Assembly: GCA_963669155.1 (NCBI GenBank)
Contig: OZ022577.1
Coordinates: 27,249,865 to 27,313,864, forward strand
Reading direction: 5' to 3'
Source of the DNA: Arbacia lixula
Taxonomy: Eukaryota > Echinodermata > Echinoidea > Arbacioida > Arbaciidae
DNA length: 64,000 bases
Position numbers and translations under genes: made by a program. A model generated the notes under the pieces. That model worked only from the letters and a program-made list of their open reading frames with translations, ran no database searches and had not been told where the DNA came from. This document shows, piece after piece, positions 11,501 to 22,097 of this stretch (positions are counted from its first letter, which is position 1; each line of letters begins with the position of its first letter).

Positions 11501-14090
11501 ATGCCTAAGCAAGCCGTGTTCCCATGTAGGATCACGGAGGAGTGTCGCCAACGACTCTGCTCTTCCCTCATCGTCGTGCTCTCCATGGGCATGATGTGTG
11601 GTACCGCTCTCATCGCGGTCGCCCTCTACATACGAGTCCGTATTCGAGCCAAGGTTCGGCTGATCGAGGGCTACGACTCCGACTTGCTACCGATCACGCT
11701 CCTGGTCGTCGGTTCCTCCACGGCGCTGCTCAACATCGCAGCCGCTAAGATCGTGCATGAGATGAGCTTCTCAGATAAGAGAGAGAAACTCCGCCACGTC
11801 ATGCTCGCTATGGTGGTCATTCTATGCGTCGTTGACGTGGCCTTGCTGGTCGGTGCGACGATGACGTTCATCCAGGGTCACCTCCTAAGGAAGTCGTTCC
11901 ACAACGGGCTTGAGAATGCCATGATATCCTACAAGGACGACGTCCATCTCAAAGAGGAGATCGACACGTTGCAGATGGAATTCGGCTGCTGCGGCAACAA
12001 CGGCTACGATGACTGGTTCGCCATTCAATGGGTCAGTGAAGAATACACGAACACGGGGAGCAGTGGCACTCAAAGGTTAGGCCTCCTAGCTGATTCGGGT
12101 ATTATGCAGTTCCGACTTGCCTTAGAAACGAGGTAATTTTTGACAGCAACTACAGCTTTTACTGTTTTAGCTGTAGTACAGTAGGATGTTTTTGCTGCCG
12201 ATTCGTGTTGGCCTTTTTGAGGCCTCAAAATTGCCGTTTAGCCGGATTTGAGCCCTTCGTGCTCAAATCCGTCTATAGGAGGCCCCGGCCTCCTAGAAAC
12301 GAGGTAATGGTTTCTAAGGCAAGTCGGTAAAGTGCATTAATACCCGCTGAATTCTGCATAGTTTCAGTTTGTTCTAGTTTTTGAGAAGGAGCTTTAACAA
12401 TCAGAAAGTGTAATGACTTACTCAAAGTGTTATTCAGTTTTGGACCTGAGTTTCTATCAGAACACCATCCCAGTAAAATGACATCCATCATGAACGAAAC
12501 AAGTATTATCACCTTTGCTAGGAGGAAGCAAACAACCTATTTGTTAATATATAAAATTAATTACCCATGAATCATTATGAATATTTTTGATATGTTTGAG
12601 TCTGAACATCATTGACGAAAGGAGGAAAATGTTAACACGATTATCATTTTCTCATTCAATCAGCTAGATCATACTCATAGAGCTATATTTAAACACTCTA
12701 TGATCATACTTCATCTGACACGCATCCTACCGAGTTTAATACTAATAGCTCTATAACACTCTAGGATAATAAGTACTGCCAATGTACAGTGCTCACACAT
12801 AATGTTACTCATCTCCATGATATAGTCACCGTTGCAGATAACAATGGCACGGCAAGCTCAGCCCCCTTTTCAACAGTGTTCAATCTGTCCCCCCCCCCCC
12901 CCCCTTCCCTCTCCATTGATGCCTCTATCCTGCAGCAAGAGGAGCACGGATATTGCGGTGGAGCGCGTGAGCGATGACGTACCGTTCTCCTGCTGTCACC
13001 CGCGGTCTGTGAGGCCGTGTATCCATCACCGCCTGCTCGACAACGCCGCCCACTACCGATACGACTTCGAGCAGAGCTACACCATCCACCGGGCGGGCTG
13101 CAAGCACCGACTCATGACGTACTTCAACCACAGGCTCAACATCATTGGGGGCTGTGTCATGGGAATTTTCTCGCTTCAGGTATGTCTATTGTGTTTCCCT
13201 TTTCTTTGCACTTTCGTTTTAGGTAATACACCAATCTGGAGGAAAAGAAATGGCTTTTAACTCGAGCCTGAAACAAAGATAATTGTTTTGGTATGTATCG
13301 GGTTTCATTCAGTGTTAACATAATGATGGCTATCCATATTCTGTATCAAAGGGCCTCGTGATTGACCAGTATATCCTATATAAATTATATTCAACGTCAT
13401 TATGCCAATTATTGTCTCCTCGCCTCGCACCCCTTTCATCTTGTCATGTCACATCGTCCCCAACTTTATCTGAACACCTCCTTCTCTCTCTCTTTCCCTG
13501 ACACCTATGAGCTCCCTCTCCAACCCCCCCCCCCCCTTCTCAAGCCTGCCCCCCCCCCCCTCTCCCATCTCTCCATCCATCCCTACCTCTCGCTATTATC
13601 AATTTATCTATCTATCCATCTCTAACTTCTAACTTCTTCATAAATTATCTTCAACGTCATTATGCCAACAATAAATTGTCTCCTCGCCTCGCACCCCTTT
13701 CATCTTGTCATGTCACATCTCCCCCAACTTTATCTGAACACCTCCTTCTCTCTCTTTCTCTTTCCCTGACGCCTCTGAGCTCCCTCTCCACCCCACCCCA
13801 CCCCTTCCCAAGCCTGTCTCCCCCCTCTCCAATATCTCCATCCACCCCTCCCTCTCGCTATTATTTTATCTATCTATCCTTTTCTAACTTCTAACTTCTT
13901 CATGATTCCTTTCTGTCTTGCTCCGCAACATCAGCTGGTGGCACTGACCATGGCGCAATACCTGAACTCGTCGATTTGCAACGCCCTGGCTCGAGGCGAC
14001 CCAGAGAGGACGGCCAAGGGCTGGATGTTTGAAGAGTTCCCCCTCGTAACGGCCGCTAAATTCATCGGTGGAATGATACTTGGCGTTTAG
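11501..14090 (+). CDS. PRPH2-like: Peripherin-2/ROM1-like tetraspanin (324 aa, 3 exons)
   Basis: Exons are 11501-12075, 12936-13179 and 13935-14090 (975 nt, phases consistent, GT-AG). The start ATG follows GACC. Four membrane helices are visible at about 22-44, 63-83, 100-124 and 260-282. The large extracellular loop has the diagnostic E-F-x-CCGNNG-x-x-DWF-x-IQW (C163, C164), then PFSCC (C211, C212), C220 and C247, which match the six conserved loop cysteines of peripherin-2/ROM1. A GWMFEEFP segment in the C-terminal tail resembles the GWLLE region of vertebrate peripherin-2. In vertebrates these proteins shape photoreceptor disc rims; the role here is inferred only. The extra cysteine of vertebrate peripherin-2 (Cys150), used for intermolecular disulfides, has no counterpart: no Cys lies between residues 110 and 162. 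The human TBCC-PRPH2 neighbourhood is preserved. Confidence 0.93.
12096..12346. mobile_element. MITE-like inverted-repeat element in tetraspanin intron 1
   Basis: The ends are inverted copies: GGGTATTATGCAGTTCCGAC with a CTTGCCTTAGAAACGAGG continuation at the left, and the reverse complement at the right (AAGGCAAGTCGG...AATACCC). It begins about 21 bases after the exon 1 donor. No transposase frame is present. A partial relative lies near 17691-17854. Confidence 0.75.
13379..13900 (+). repeat. Tandem duplication, about 255 bp x 2, in tetraspanin intron 2
   Basis: TTCAACGTCATTATGCCAA, CTCCTCGCCTCGCACCCC and TATCTGAACACCTCCTTC each occur twice about 255 bases apart, ending in CTAACTTCTAACTTCTTCAT both times. 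The second copy ends just before exon 3, so its pyrimidine-rich end now supplies part of the polypyrimidine environment of the acceptor. Confidence 0.85.
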
Positions 14091-14125
14091 CTACTCTGCT
14101 TGATGTCTATCAGGCCGCATTTCCC

Positions 14126-14127
<2 letters not shown>

Positions 14128-14169
<42 letters not shown>
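14128..14169 (+). repeat. (CT)n microsatellite
   Basis: Perfect CT repeat about 40 bases after the tetraspanin stop codon, probably in its 3' UTR. A C/T-rich and CACCCC-repeat tract continues to about 14390. Confidence 0.9.
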
Positions 14170-14173
<4 letters not shown>

Positions 14174-14605
14174 TGTTGACGGTCTGTCTCTCTGTCTCTG
14201 TCTGTCTCTGTCTCTCTCTTTGTCTCTGTTTCTTTCTCCTTCTCTCCTCACTCTCTCTATACCTGTCTGTCTCCTCGTTCTCTTCTCCTCCCTCTCTACC
14301 CCCTCTCCCTGTCTGCCTCTCTGCTCCACCCCTATCCCATACACACATTCCCACCCCCACCCCCACCCCCACCCCCATCCCTCCCCCTCATTCTTCGATA
14401 TGATACTCACTTTTCTTGTAATCATTATTTATTTTTACACATTATCACGACTTGTTTGTCATATTCAGTGACCTGCTATTCGCAAAGAGATTTTACCAAT
14501 TGATTATGATTTCCATCCATAACCTCATTTTGAATATGGTATGTGAATCTTTCATGGTTTATATGGAAAGTCGCTCTAAACAGTGTTTGAATCACTAATA
14601 TTATT

Positions 14606-14790
14606 AATGCGCCGCTGCAACACTGCGTCAGGTGTGATACAAAATTGTTTTGAGTAGGGGTTTATATACCCTTTGGTCAGTGTTGTATCACACCTGACGT
14701 AGTGGTGCGGTGGCGCACGAAACGTCGTGATCTAAGATCCCTTGTTGATCACACATTGCGAGACAAACAATTATCACTGGCGACTAATAT
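14606..14790 (+). repeat. Dispersed hairpin repeat with ACGAAACGTCGTGATC motif
   Basis: GTCAGGTGTGATACAAAA and its complement TGTATCACACCTGACG flank a short loop. Then ACGAAACGTCGTGATC and CATTGCGAGACAAACAATTATC follow. The second half recurs at about 58450-58560. It looks like the terminal part of a transposable element. Confidence 0.7.
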
Positions 14791-15080
14791 CATTGTTTTA
14801 CAATTATTGAGGATTGGCGGTCAGAGTCTGGTGAAGGAGCTAGAAAGTAGACAAGGAAGATTTAGGAGGCAAAAAAAGAAGGCTGGGATCAGGAAGAGAA
14901 ATGGATAGAGGAAAAGTTAAGGATTTTTCAAATAAAGACTCTTCTTTATCATAATCGATAATGCTGCATTTGATTGCTGTTCATGATCTCCATCATTGTT
15001 CTTGAAGTGCATGGAAGGCATCAAATGAACATGATGAAAGAAGGACTGAGAAAATGTGAGAGAGATGGTCAGGGGCGGTG

Positions 15081-15083
<3 letters not shown>

Positions 15084-15126
<43 letters not shown>
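15084..15126 (+). repeat. (GA)n microsatellite
   Basis: Perfect GA repeat of about 42 bases in intergenic sequence. Confidence 0.93.
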
Positions 15127-15129
<3 letters not shown>

Positions 15130-15614
15130 CACCCGAAATAACAAGAACAATAACGTGATGCACTTACTTATTAGACGGTCGTGGGGGTATGATAAAGGGA
15201 GAGGAAAGGAAGGGGAAATAGTGTTTGTAGGTTACATGTGAGAATGTGACTTTTGAAAAGTGACATATTTGAATTTAAAATTTGCCCAATCATGCATGAC
15301 TAATTGGATTAATGTGATTTTCACACATAAGTTAGTCAATAAGTTCAGAAACAAAACCTCTTCGATAAAAAGTTTTGCTATTTTGCTTGGGGTGGGGTGG
15401 GGTGCGGGTTGGCTCTAATACGATTCTGGACCGGAGCATGCAGAGACCGGAGTCTAGTCTAGCGCCATCAACGCCATAACAGGAACAACACATGCAAAAG
15501 CATCGGCACCCTCGACCTCGAGCTTGCTGCAGAAACAACACGGTCTATCATCGTATGTGTAATTTTGGCCAACTTGTTCTTTGTTAACGTGCCTAATTCA
15601 TATCAGCAAGGATC

Positions 15615-18600
15615 ATGACGACTATACGGCCTTTCACCTGTGATGATCTGTTCAAATTCAATAAAGTGTAAGTAGAGTAGAATAGGATGATACGTTGCTG
15701 CGCGCTGCGGGCTTCCCTCCTGACCCGTGTTTCCGTCTAACACTCTGCCGAAGCACACCCGGGCTAGGCCAAGCCTGCGCTGTGGTGTACGGGCCCAGTG
15801 TTGTCATAAGCAGTGCACTGGCCTCTGCATATATATACAGTAGACCCTATATAATACATATATGTTGCATATATACAATATATATATACAATATATAATA
15901 CAGTACATATATAGGGTATTATGCACTTTACCGACTTGAGTCCCACCTCTAGCCATACCTGCTACATGTGTAATATACTTGCTGTTCGCTGTATAAATAC
16001 ACATGTTCAGGTCCATAGGGAATTGTGGATATTGTGCACATAAATTGTGGTGACTTCAAAACCATGAATTCTTGGACTGTTTTAAAGTCTTCCCAAGATT
16101 CATACATTAATTCCATGCCCCCAAACCTTAAAAATAATATCAGCTTACCAATTCATTAGGAGAAAATCCAAAATTTGTTCGTGTTCAGCTTATGTAGTAG
16201 CGTCTGCTCTCCGCTATGTTTACACGTCGAATGACCGTTATTAGCATACGAAAAGAAATTTCCACCGTGACTAGTCTTTATCAAGGTCTGATGGCATTAT
16301 TAAGCTCGTAATTTGTAGAAGCTCATATGTCAAGTTTTGTAGCAGACAAAAAATAAAGATTATAATGAACATTTACGTGTGTCATTGAATATAGATAAAT
16401 AAAACTGCCAACTTAATGAGATTTTGTAATTTAGTTTAATTATAAATCGTAACAACATTTAAGCACAAATAATATTGCGAGGGCTATTGTGTGCACAGCC
16501 TGGATGTTTACAAACATGCTATCGGCACTTCTTTCGCTGAGCCCACTATCGTCCTCCCCGTTTACAAATAAGGGCTAGGGGGAGCTACGAACTTTTACAC
16601 GAAAATTTCCTGAGGTTAGAAATCTGACGAGCGGTGAAACCTGATTAGCAAAACTACTTAGAATTGTGAGTAAAAGATTATGTCTTTCATTTTAATTTGC
16701 GAATCATATTCCAATTAGTGCAAGGAAGACGGCCTGCAAGTGATTTCATTTAATTTACGCAAATTAAATAGTTATGCGTATTTGAAATTATAGGCCGTTC
16801 TGCCTTACTTCGTACACACGGCCTATGGAGTTTGAAGCTGGTGCCTCTAGCAACCAGGTTAAGAAGGTTAGCAACGAGTGCCTGACGTCATCTAGATCAA
16901 TCCCCGATGTGAACTGACTTGAGTGGTTGGGTCCCTACAAGTTTTAGGTCGAGATACGATTGCCATGGGTTTCTACAGCGACTCGCTAGTATCCAGAGTG
17001 TTTTGGGCGACGATATCCATCCGCTGAAACACCTAGTTCCTGTCCTAAATACCTTAAAATTAGGGTTACGATAGCTAATTATAGGTCTTAGGTTTAGGAT
17101 TAGGGTTATGCCTAGGTCTAGGTTTTTTTAAGGTCGAGCCAACGATTCATTTACCTTTAATTGTAAATCCGACTTTCACACTATCCAAATCCAATCAATT
17201 ATCCAATTCATTATCTCCTCGCCGACGGTTAAAAACCACTAGAACAAAAAGTAAAATGATCCCACAAGTTCCTCAAACATTGTTCTCTCCGCGATATTCA
17301 TCGACGAGATCCAATTGCAATAAACGACAACACAATTTCACCATGACAACATGATTTCCTGGACGATCGCTACGATTCTCGAACTGCCGTTTAGTATACA
17401 GTTAATTGCTGGCAGTATAGCTAGGGCTTTAACACATGAGTCAATGCAATGGAAATAGCGCGCATAGCGCGCAATCGCAGTCAACTCCAATGGAAAAAAG
17501 TGCGCATTACGTGCGTAGTACGCTTGTCATTGACGCGCTGATGCCAAGCTCCATAGACTCACGTGTAAACTTTGGACTTTGATTATTTTTCATGCTTTTT
17601 CACCTGAAAATAGTCCCGGAGTCTCATTCACAAATAATGTTTTTAGCTCCTCACTAATTAATGAATTGTTGTCGTGGGCTGATTTTTCAAACCTACTACA
17701 GCTAAAGCTGTAGTATAGGAGGGTTTGTTTTGCTGTGGAACCGTTTTTTCCACTTTTGAGGCCCCAAACCTGCCGTTTTCCCCGATTTTGAGCCCTACCG
17801 GGCCCAAACCTTGAACTCGTTGCTAAGGCAAGTCGGTAAACTGCATAATACCCCATATATACAGTATATAATATAGCATATTAGCTGTTTGAATCTGTGT
17901 CAACTCGCAGACTCAGCATGACCAACTCACCAAGTTGCAGAAAGGATTTGACCACAAAATGTTGAAACTTACGGTTGATTAATTTTGTTTACCGTGTCCA
18001 TGAAAGCTAGACAGGAATAACCGTATCATTTGGGGCATTCTTTAATCAAAATTACATTTTTGTACATACCCTCTTGATACATACCTGTTACATATGTATT
18101 ATACATGCTGTATATATATATATACACATGTTCAGGTCTATAGCCTTTTTTTGATATTTAGAATTATTCAATGAAAAATCAATATAAAAGTCTTCCCATT
18201 ATTCGTACATATTACGTGATGATAAATAAGACTGAAAATTGTGATAACTTACCTACTGATTTGGAGAAAATCCAATATTTAGTCAAGAGCTACCTCCATG
18301 TACGTGTTATCTTCGCTGCGCTCGGACGTAATACGAGCTGTTTGAATAGATATACAGTGCATGTCTTCTAAAGAGGTAGTAATAAACTTACATTTATATA
18401 GTTTTGTTTGGTTCTCAAAGTTTATGAAATGCACCTGGATAAGAAAACGAAACTAGTTGATCTGGTTTAACAGTGGATGGGATACCGAGAGGTTAAATGT
18501 GTCCTGATGGTTTCAATCTTCTTTGTGTTTTCTCCCTTCCTAGGAACATGGACTACCTGACAGAAACTGTATCCTTTGAAATCAATTGAAATAATTGATA

Positions 18601-21499
18601 TCCTTCTTAATTTACATGTACCTCCAAAACATTTTGACTTTTGTCTCACCCATATGTATAGAGGGTGAGACTAGATATATAGACATCGCTTTTTCTTCTG
18701 TGGGCTTGTTCACTGGTTTGTACTTGAGGTTGGATTCGCATCTGTGTTCCTCATGAGATGGTTTTAGGTGTTCGTGCCTCAAATGTGTACGTAGGAAAGG
18801 TTTCTCATGTCACCAGAAGGTGTACTACAATGGTATGGTACCATAATGACTTGCCCCATTTGTTCTGCTGCCTTCCTGTAAGAAGATGGTTAATCTCACA
18901 AATATTACGCTTGGTGGTATGACATCTCTGCATGTACATGTACGGTCGATTGTTTGTTTTAACAAACACATTGTACATTCTTTTATGAACAGGAAGCTCA
19001 AATTGAGCTTAGGAGTTTCTTCAGTCTTTATATCCTTCTGTCCTAAAATATTTATTAGCACAAAGCACTTTTTATTAAGGTGGGGAGAACTAGAAAAAGA
19101 AAAATCAAGTATTGTGATATGGTAGATTATGGCAGTAACATCTTTTGAGTGTAATGCATGATGAATATAACAAAAAGTATGGTGCTGTATCTGTCTCTAT
19201 ATTTCCACAATGATAGAGGCAAATACCATTTAATCTAGTGGTTACTGTTCCAAGTATGAACTGAATAGACTCTGTAGAGGTACAATATTAGTTCACCCAA
19301 AGCAAAATTATCTTTGGTTCATTAAAGTAAATGAAGACCTTAACCAATGTTTGACATTTTCAGTATGGCATCCCTTTCTATCTGCAATACTTGGCACACT
19401 GGCCTGAGTACGTTCAGACCTGTGAGGCTCCCGATGGCCAAATTATGGGCTACAGTAAGTAAACATCCATTTGATTGTAAATTTAATGTTCTTACTCTAA
19501 GCCCATTGGAAAAGTGAACAATCAGATATAGATTATTGTGACATTGCGCAATAAACTCAGCTACAGTAGCACAAAATGGTAATTGTGGCAGTTGAATAGT
19601 AATTGATATATCATGCAAATCTCCTTGAGATTTTTAGGACACACATTGTCTCAGGAGTCAGTTGTGATTCACATTATTTCAAACCAATGGAGCTGCCCAT
19701 GAAGGTAAATCATCACAATTCAGTGGTGCATGTAGTAGTCATGATGTCTGGACAAGTATCTTAAGTTTTCTCAAAAAGTTGTCAATATCTTTTTGTTTCT
19801 GCTTTCATTCAACTTCAATTAGTTATCATTCTTCTTTAAAGGAGTGCCAATCGGTGATCAGTAATCAATGATTTGTGAATACAATTATGCAGATTTAACT
19901 GTTGAAGCATTTAACTTTTTCTTTTGTGCAGTCATGGGCAAGGCTGAGGGCTCTGTCTCCCAAGAGACATGGCACGGTCATGTGACAGCGTTGTCTGTCG
20001 CCCCCGAGTACCGTCGTCTCGGACTCGCTGCCATCATGATGAACATTCTGGAAGAGATCTCTGAGAGGTACGTTGGGAAACCTGGCTTCCAGGGTGTCGG
20101 CCATTTCTAAACCAAACGATTCAATAAAAGCAACCGGCTAGAGTCGACTTATCATTCTTGATTTCTTCTCAGATGAACGGAGAAAAGAAAAACAAAATGG
20201 GATGTTCTGTCAATTGGAGGAAGTACTAGTATTCTAATCAGAATGTTGATTTTCTTTTTAGAGTTAACACATTTAATGAACTTTAGGAAGTTGGTAGCTT
20301 TGTTTGTTCCTGCTTCATCTTTCAAAAATGACCAAACAGACTCATCATCATGATGAAGGTTGTAAGCTTCTGTGTAAACTTTTTAAGCGATGAGATGCAG
20401 AACTGTCAAGCCTCCCTGATTTCAAAGGAGACTCCCTGAACATAGACCAATATTACTGCGTTGAATTTCATCACATCACACAATCTCCCTGATTATTGAT
20501 AGATTATTTTCTGCATTTGATAGACAAATCCCTGATTTCTGATGAAATTTCACCAAATCTCCCTGATTGTTGAATTTCAATGTTGGTAGCTCTGTAGGAT
20601 GTAGCTATTCTTTATTTACTGTAAGTACTGGTACTTAGAAATAATCAGAATCATTACAAAATTAGAGTGAAGCGCAAGGATGTAGTTGTACCGTAAATAG
20701 CGTCACTAAATACTAATTATGGTTGGTATTTTTGTTATGGATTTTTTTTTTGTACCCATTATAGGAAAGACTGCTACTTTGTGGACCTGTTTGTCCGGGT
20801 GTCAAACAAAATAGCCACGAAGATGTACACCCGTCTAGGCTACACGGTGTACAGAAAGGTGTTAGAGTATTACTCAGGGGACCCAGATGAAGATGCTTTT
20901 GGTAAGAACAAATAAATGATTTTACCTATAGATGATTTCTTAGATGATTTCTTATGCATTTAGCATTATTTGAATGTTAATGTGAGTTTCCTCTAAAATA
21001 GTTTTTTTTATGTATCAAATATTTTTGATTGTCTATAATGTATGTTGAATGATGTAATCAAATTTTGCTTATTTTCATAATATATGAGAACTGACTCAGT
21101 TAATTAACCAATGTAAAATTAACACAATATGGGCAAATGCATATCTCTCTTTACATGGAGTCAAGGTGCTGTAGTTTCACTTTTATTTGGGACATGGTGA
21201 CATTTCAAGTGTTATTTCAAAGCCCAAGAAATGTAGTCAATATTTGGAAGCATTTTAACTTGTTAGTTGACATGTATTTGTTTTTTTTTTTCTCTTTTAA
21301 TGTATCGTAGGGACAGACATATTTTATCATCAATAATTTTTTGGGAAATAATTCTAACAATCTTCTGGATGATATGTATTTGCTCTTTTTGTATTGATAT
21401 GTCTCATGAATAGATATGCGGAAAGCCCTGAGTAGAGACAAAGACAAGAAATCTGTGGTTCCCCTCAAGCACCCTGTCAGACCCGAGGAGGTAGAATGA
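15615..21499 (+). CDS. NAA20: N-alpha-acetyltransferase 20, NatB catalytic subunit (175 aa, 6 exons)
   Basis: Exons are 15615-15667, 18544-18568 (25-nt microexon), 19364-19454, 19932-20067, 20765-20901 and 21414-21499 (528 nt, phases consistent). NatB co-translationally acetylates N termini beginning Met-Asp, Met-Glu, Met-Asn or Met-Gln, working with NAA25 at the ribosome. The protein starts MTTIRPFTCDDLFKFN and continues with TETYGIPFYLQYLAHWPEY, typical of NAA20. The GNAT acetyl-CoA site is seen as SVAPEYRRLGLAA (residues 78-90, R84-R85-x-G87-x-A89). The tail has DVR-type motifs: FVDLFVRVSN and MRKALSRD near the C terminus. Length is close to human (178 aa). Introns 1, 3, 4 and 5 are ordinary GT-AG. 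Intron 2 has a U12-type donor and branch site. It ends convergently with CRNKL1, about 3.6 kb between stop codons. Confidence 0.97.
15826..15920. repeat. AT-rich imperfect palindrome
   Basis: GTAGACCCTATATAATACAT at the left is mirrored by ATACAGTACATATATAGGGT at the right, around a run of ATATAC repeats. It could form a cruciform and may be a degraded inverted-repeat element. Confidence 0.6.
17691..17854. mobile_element. Partial MITE, relative of the 12096-12346 element
   Basis: It shares the sequence around AGCTAAAGCTGTAGTA, a GAGGCCCCAAA-CCTGCCGTTTT core and the right end GCTAAGGCAAGTCGGTAAACTGCATAATACCC with the element in the tetraspanin intron. The left terminal repeat is missing, so this copy is truncated. 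Confidence 0.7.
18544..18568 (+). other. NAA20: NAA20 25-nt microexon
   Basis: The exon lies between TTTCCTAG and GTATCCTTT. It encodes the residues NMDYLTET plus one base of Val18. Joining it to exons 1 and 3 restores the conserved N/M-D-x-L-T-E-T-Y-G-I-P sequence of the family. It is too short to be found by open-frame searching. Confidence 0.92.
18569..19363 (+). other. NAA20: U12-type GT-AG intron (NAA20 intron 2)
   Basis: The donor is GTATCCTTT, the full minor-spliceosome consensus. A branch-site match CCTTAAC lies at 19338-19344, about 20 bases before the CAG acceptor, and no strong polypyrimidine tract separates it from a usual U2 arrangement. Exon joining is in phase. Intron class is inferred from consensus only. 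Confidence 0.85.
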
Positions 21500-21974
21500 A
21501 GGGGGTAGCAGCGCACCCCTCTTGGAGCCACGCTCGTCACCAGAAAATAGCTACGTCTGCTCAAAAGGATGATGCCATGTCACTTTTTGTCATATATCTG
21601 TGTGCTGGACATGTGGTGTGCAGCTATGGAACGTGTGGCTCAAAGACAGCAAAAACAATAAGACTGATACTATTGGTGCAGTGAATTAAGATGTGTCTCG
21701 CGATCGCTTTCTGGACCCTGCGTGTGGTGTTTGCACTGCACATTTTCTACATTGGGACCACCTGCTTAGAGCATCTGACCCTGGAATGCAGTGACGACAA
21801 GTGTACGATGTAAATCTTCAGCAACGTCTTCGACTCTTAGTAAAACGGATAATTGTCGTCAATAAGAAAATACATGTATACAAATTGAAGTCTTCTGTAG
21901 AACGGGAAAACATTGTTGAACCAGAAAATATTGTGGCATTCAGACTGGAAAGATGACTGACATATTGATAATCA

Positions 21975-22097
21975 GGACCCTGTATTATAAAGAGTTGAAA
22001 TTTATCTCAATCCCTTATCTCTCATGTGCAGAGTTACGATTGATATCAATCATAAATCAAGTTGCGATCAATCACAATTCTTTATAAGACAGGGCCC
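21975..22097. mobile_element. MITE family B, copy 1 (full)
   Basis: The terminal inverted repeats are GGACCCTGTATTATAAAGAG and its counterpart ending CTTTATAAGACAGGGCCC. The core is GATTGATATCAATC-like. Related copies occur at about 29080-29211 and 48041-48150. Confidence 0.8.

Larger units (their letters stand above)
14091..15614. other. Intergenic region, tetraspanin to NAA20
   Basis: It contains pyrimidine-rich 3' sequence, the hexamer run (CCCCAC)n near 14350-14377, a hairpin repeat (see 14606-14790), a (GA)n tract at 15084-15126 and the presumed NAA20 promoter and 5' UTR. No gene is seen. The short open frames at 14702-14908 and 15332-15541 have no recognisable features. Confidence 0.6.
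15668..18543 (+). other. NAA20 intron 1 (2.9 kb), repeat-bearing
   Basis: This is a long first intron without coding signal. It contains an AT-rich imperfect palindrome (about 15826-15920), two diverged copies of one dispersed repeat (about 15950-16220 and 18000-18330), a partial MITE (17691-17854), and degenerate TTAGGGTTA phrases near 17057-17110 that are not a telomere array. Confidence 0.6.

Noticed and set aside
14091..14425. Overlapping frames on both strands after the tetraspanin
   Set aside because: Low-complexity CT and CACCCC repeats in 3' sequence.
17057..17120. TTAGGGTTA phrases suggesting interstitial telomere repeats
   Set aside because: Only a few scattered, degenerate phrases and no array.
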